From Lindgomyces ingoldianus (Eukaryota > Ascomycota > Dothideomycetes > Pleosporales > Lindgomycetaceae): DNA of 28,730 nt. The stretch covers positions 69,702 through 98,431 of the forward strand of contig NW_022985216.1 in assembly GCF_010093535.1 (NCBI RefSeq), given 5' to 3'. A program made the position numbers and the translations under genes. The notes beneath the pieces are model-generated. The model saw nothing but the letters and a program-made list of their open reading frames with translations, did no database searches and was not told the DNA's origin. Each line of letters begins with the position of its first letter. The stretch's first letter is position 1. This document shows positions 28,538-28,730 of the stretch, in pieces.

Positions 28538-28730
28538 TGTCAGATTGAAGCACTGTTTCTGGGCTTCCTGAGATGAATGATGGGTTTGGATATGATGTAT
28601 GGGATGATTATTGATTGTATTGATTTATTAATCCTTTTTCTGCTCTGCTCGTGTTGCTCGGCTTTTGTTTTTCCGATCCGAGTCCCTCGCGCACTAGCCC
28701 TATGCGCGACCAGCTTGCAACATGCTGCAA
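28538..28730. mobile_element. LTR, family C, third copy (partial, right end outside window)
   Basis: Begins TGTCAGATTGAAGCAC and matches 19105 onwards in the same orientation for the 193 bases present. The preceding five bases are ACACC; the duplication cannot be checked. It could be another solo LTR or the edge of a complete element. Little RIP change. Confidence 0.85.

Larger units (their letters stand above)
28127..28730. repeat. Composite repeat X, copy X3 (runs off the window)
   Basis: Starts ATTATTAGCAGAGC with a perfect 8-bp-stem palindrome (AGCAGAGC-TT-GCTCTGCT, about 28131-28148). It then follows X2 through the leader to four minisatellite units and the truncated Fot1 end, where a family C LTR enters at 28538. 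It is the least mutated X copy (for example TCGGATAAACCCTGGTAACG). Two overlapping plus-strand frames (28311-28571 and 28385-28576) are translations of the minisatellite. Confidence 0.85.

Noticed and set aside
28311..28576. Two overlapping frames with 10-residue peptide repeats
   Set aside because: Both are translations of the 30-bp minisatellite in different frames; other copies of the repeat do not keep them open.

Overview
The window reads as a transposon graveyard from a filamentous ascomycete (Pezizomycotina). Most of it is extremely AT-rich, full of TA/TAG/TTA and poor in CA/TG. Every protein remnant I can recognise carries changes of the Trp-to-stop, Gln-to-stop, Asp-to-Asn and Glu-to-Lys kind. 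That is the signature of repeat-induced point mutation (RIP: C to T, preferentially at CpA), a fungal defence against duplicated DNA. The element families (Ty3/gypsy, Ty1/copia, Fot1/pogo-type Tc1-mariner) fit this host. The species cannot be told from the sequence. I see no intact host gene, tRNA, rRNA or CRISPR array; the few short open frames are by-products of repeats.

Layout. (1) 1-91 is the inverted end of a composite repeat (here 'X'). (2) 92-739 plus 14398-14990 are the protease and gag remnants of one minus-strand gypsy element ('gypsy-3'), split by a Ty1/copia element at 745-14392 with target-site duplication (TSD) GTTAT. (3) The copia element was itself invaded by a complete minus-strand gypsy ('gypsy-1', 990-6652, TSD CAGCG, 318-bp LTRs), a GC-richer solo LTR (7619-7862, TSD GCTTA) and a fold-back derivative of a Fot1-like transposon (8936-10035, TA target) sitting inside the copia reverse transcriptase. 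(4) 15075-16832 holds copy X1, which carries a 77-bp LTR-like insertion. (5) 16833-18698 is a full-length plus-strand Fot1-like element. (6) 18719-22005 holds copy X2 and tandemly related modules, with a solo LTR at 19105-19414 and a 620-bp insertion of unknown kind. (7) 22006-28126 is a second large minus-strand gypsy pol remnant ('gypsy-2'; integrase, RNase H, reverse transcriptase). It is interrupted by four solo LTRs (22719, 23128, 23357, 26948; each with an exact 5-bp TSD) and one minus-strand Fot1-like element (24611-26473). (8) 28127-28730 is copy X3, entered by another LTR that runs off the window.

Nothing here looks functional as a protein-coding system. The content is a datable, many-layered nest: older bodies are heavily RIP-mutated, while several short solo LTRs, a GC-rich island and some minisatellites remain nearly unmutated. 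The most unusual items are the composite repeat X (a 30-bp minisatellite fused to a truncated Fot1 end, with the same junction in three copies), the fold-back Fot1 derivative, the 77-bp LTR-like unit, the GC-rich island in the copia 3' region, and the 620-bp insertion with a RIP-broken unknown reading frame. Boundaries flanked by TSDs were read base by base; protein domains were assigned by hand translation and motif recognition, without database searches.
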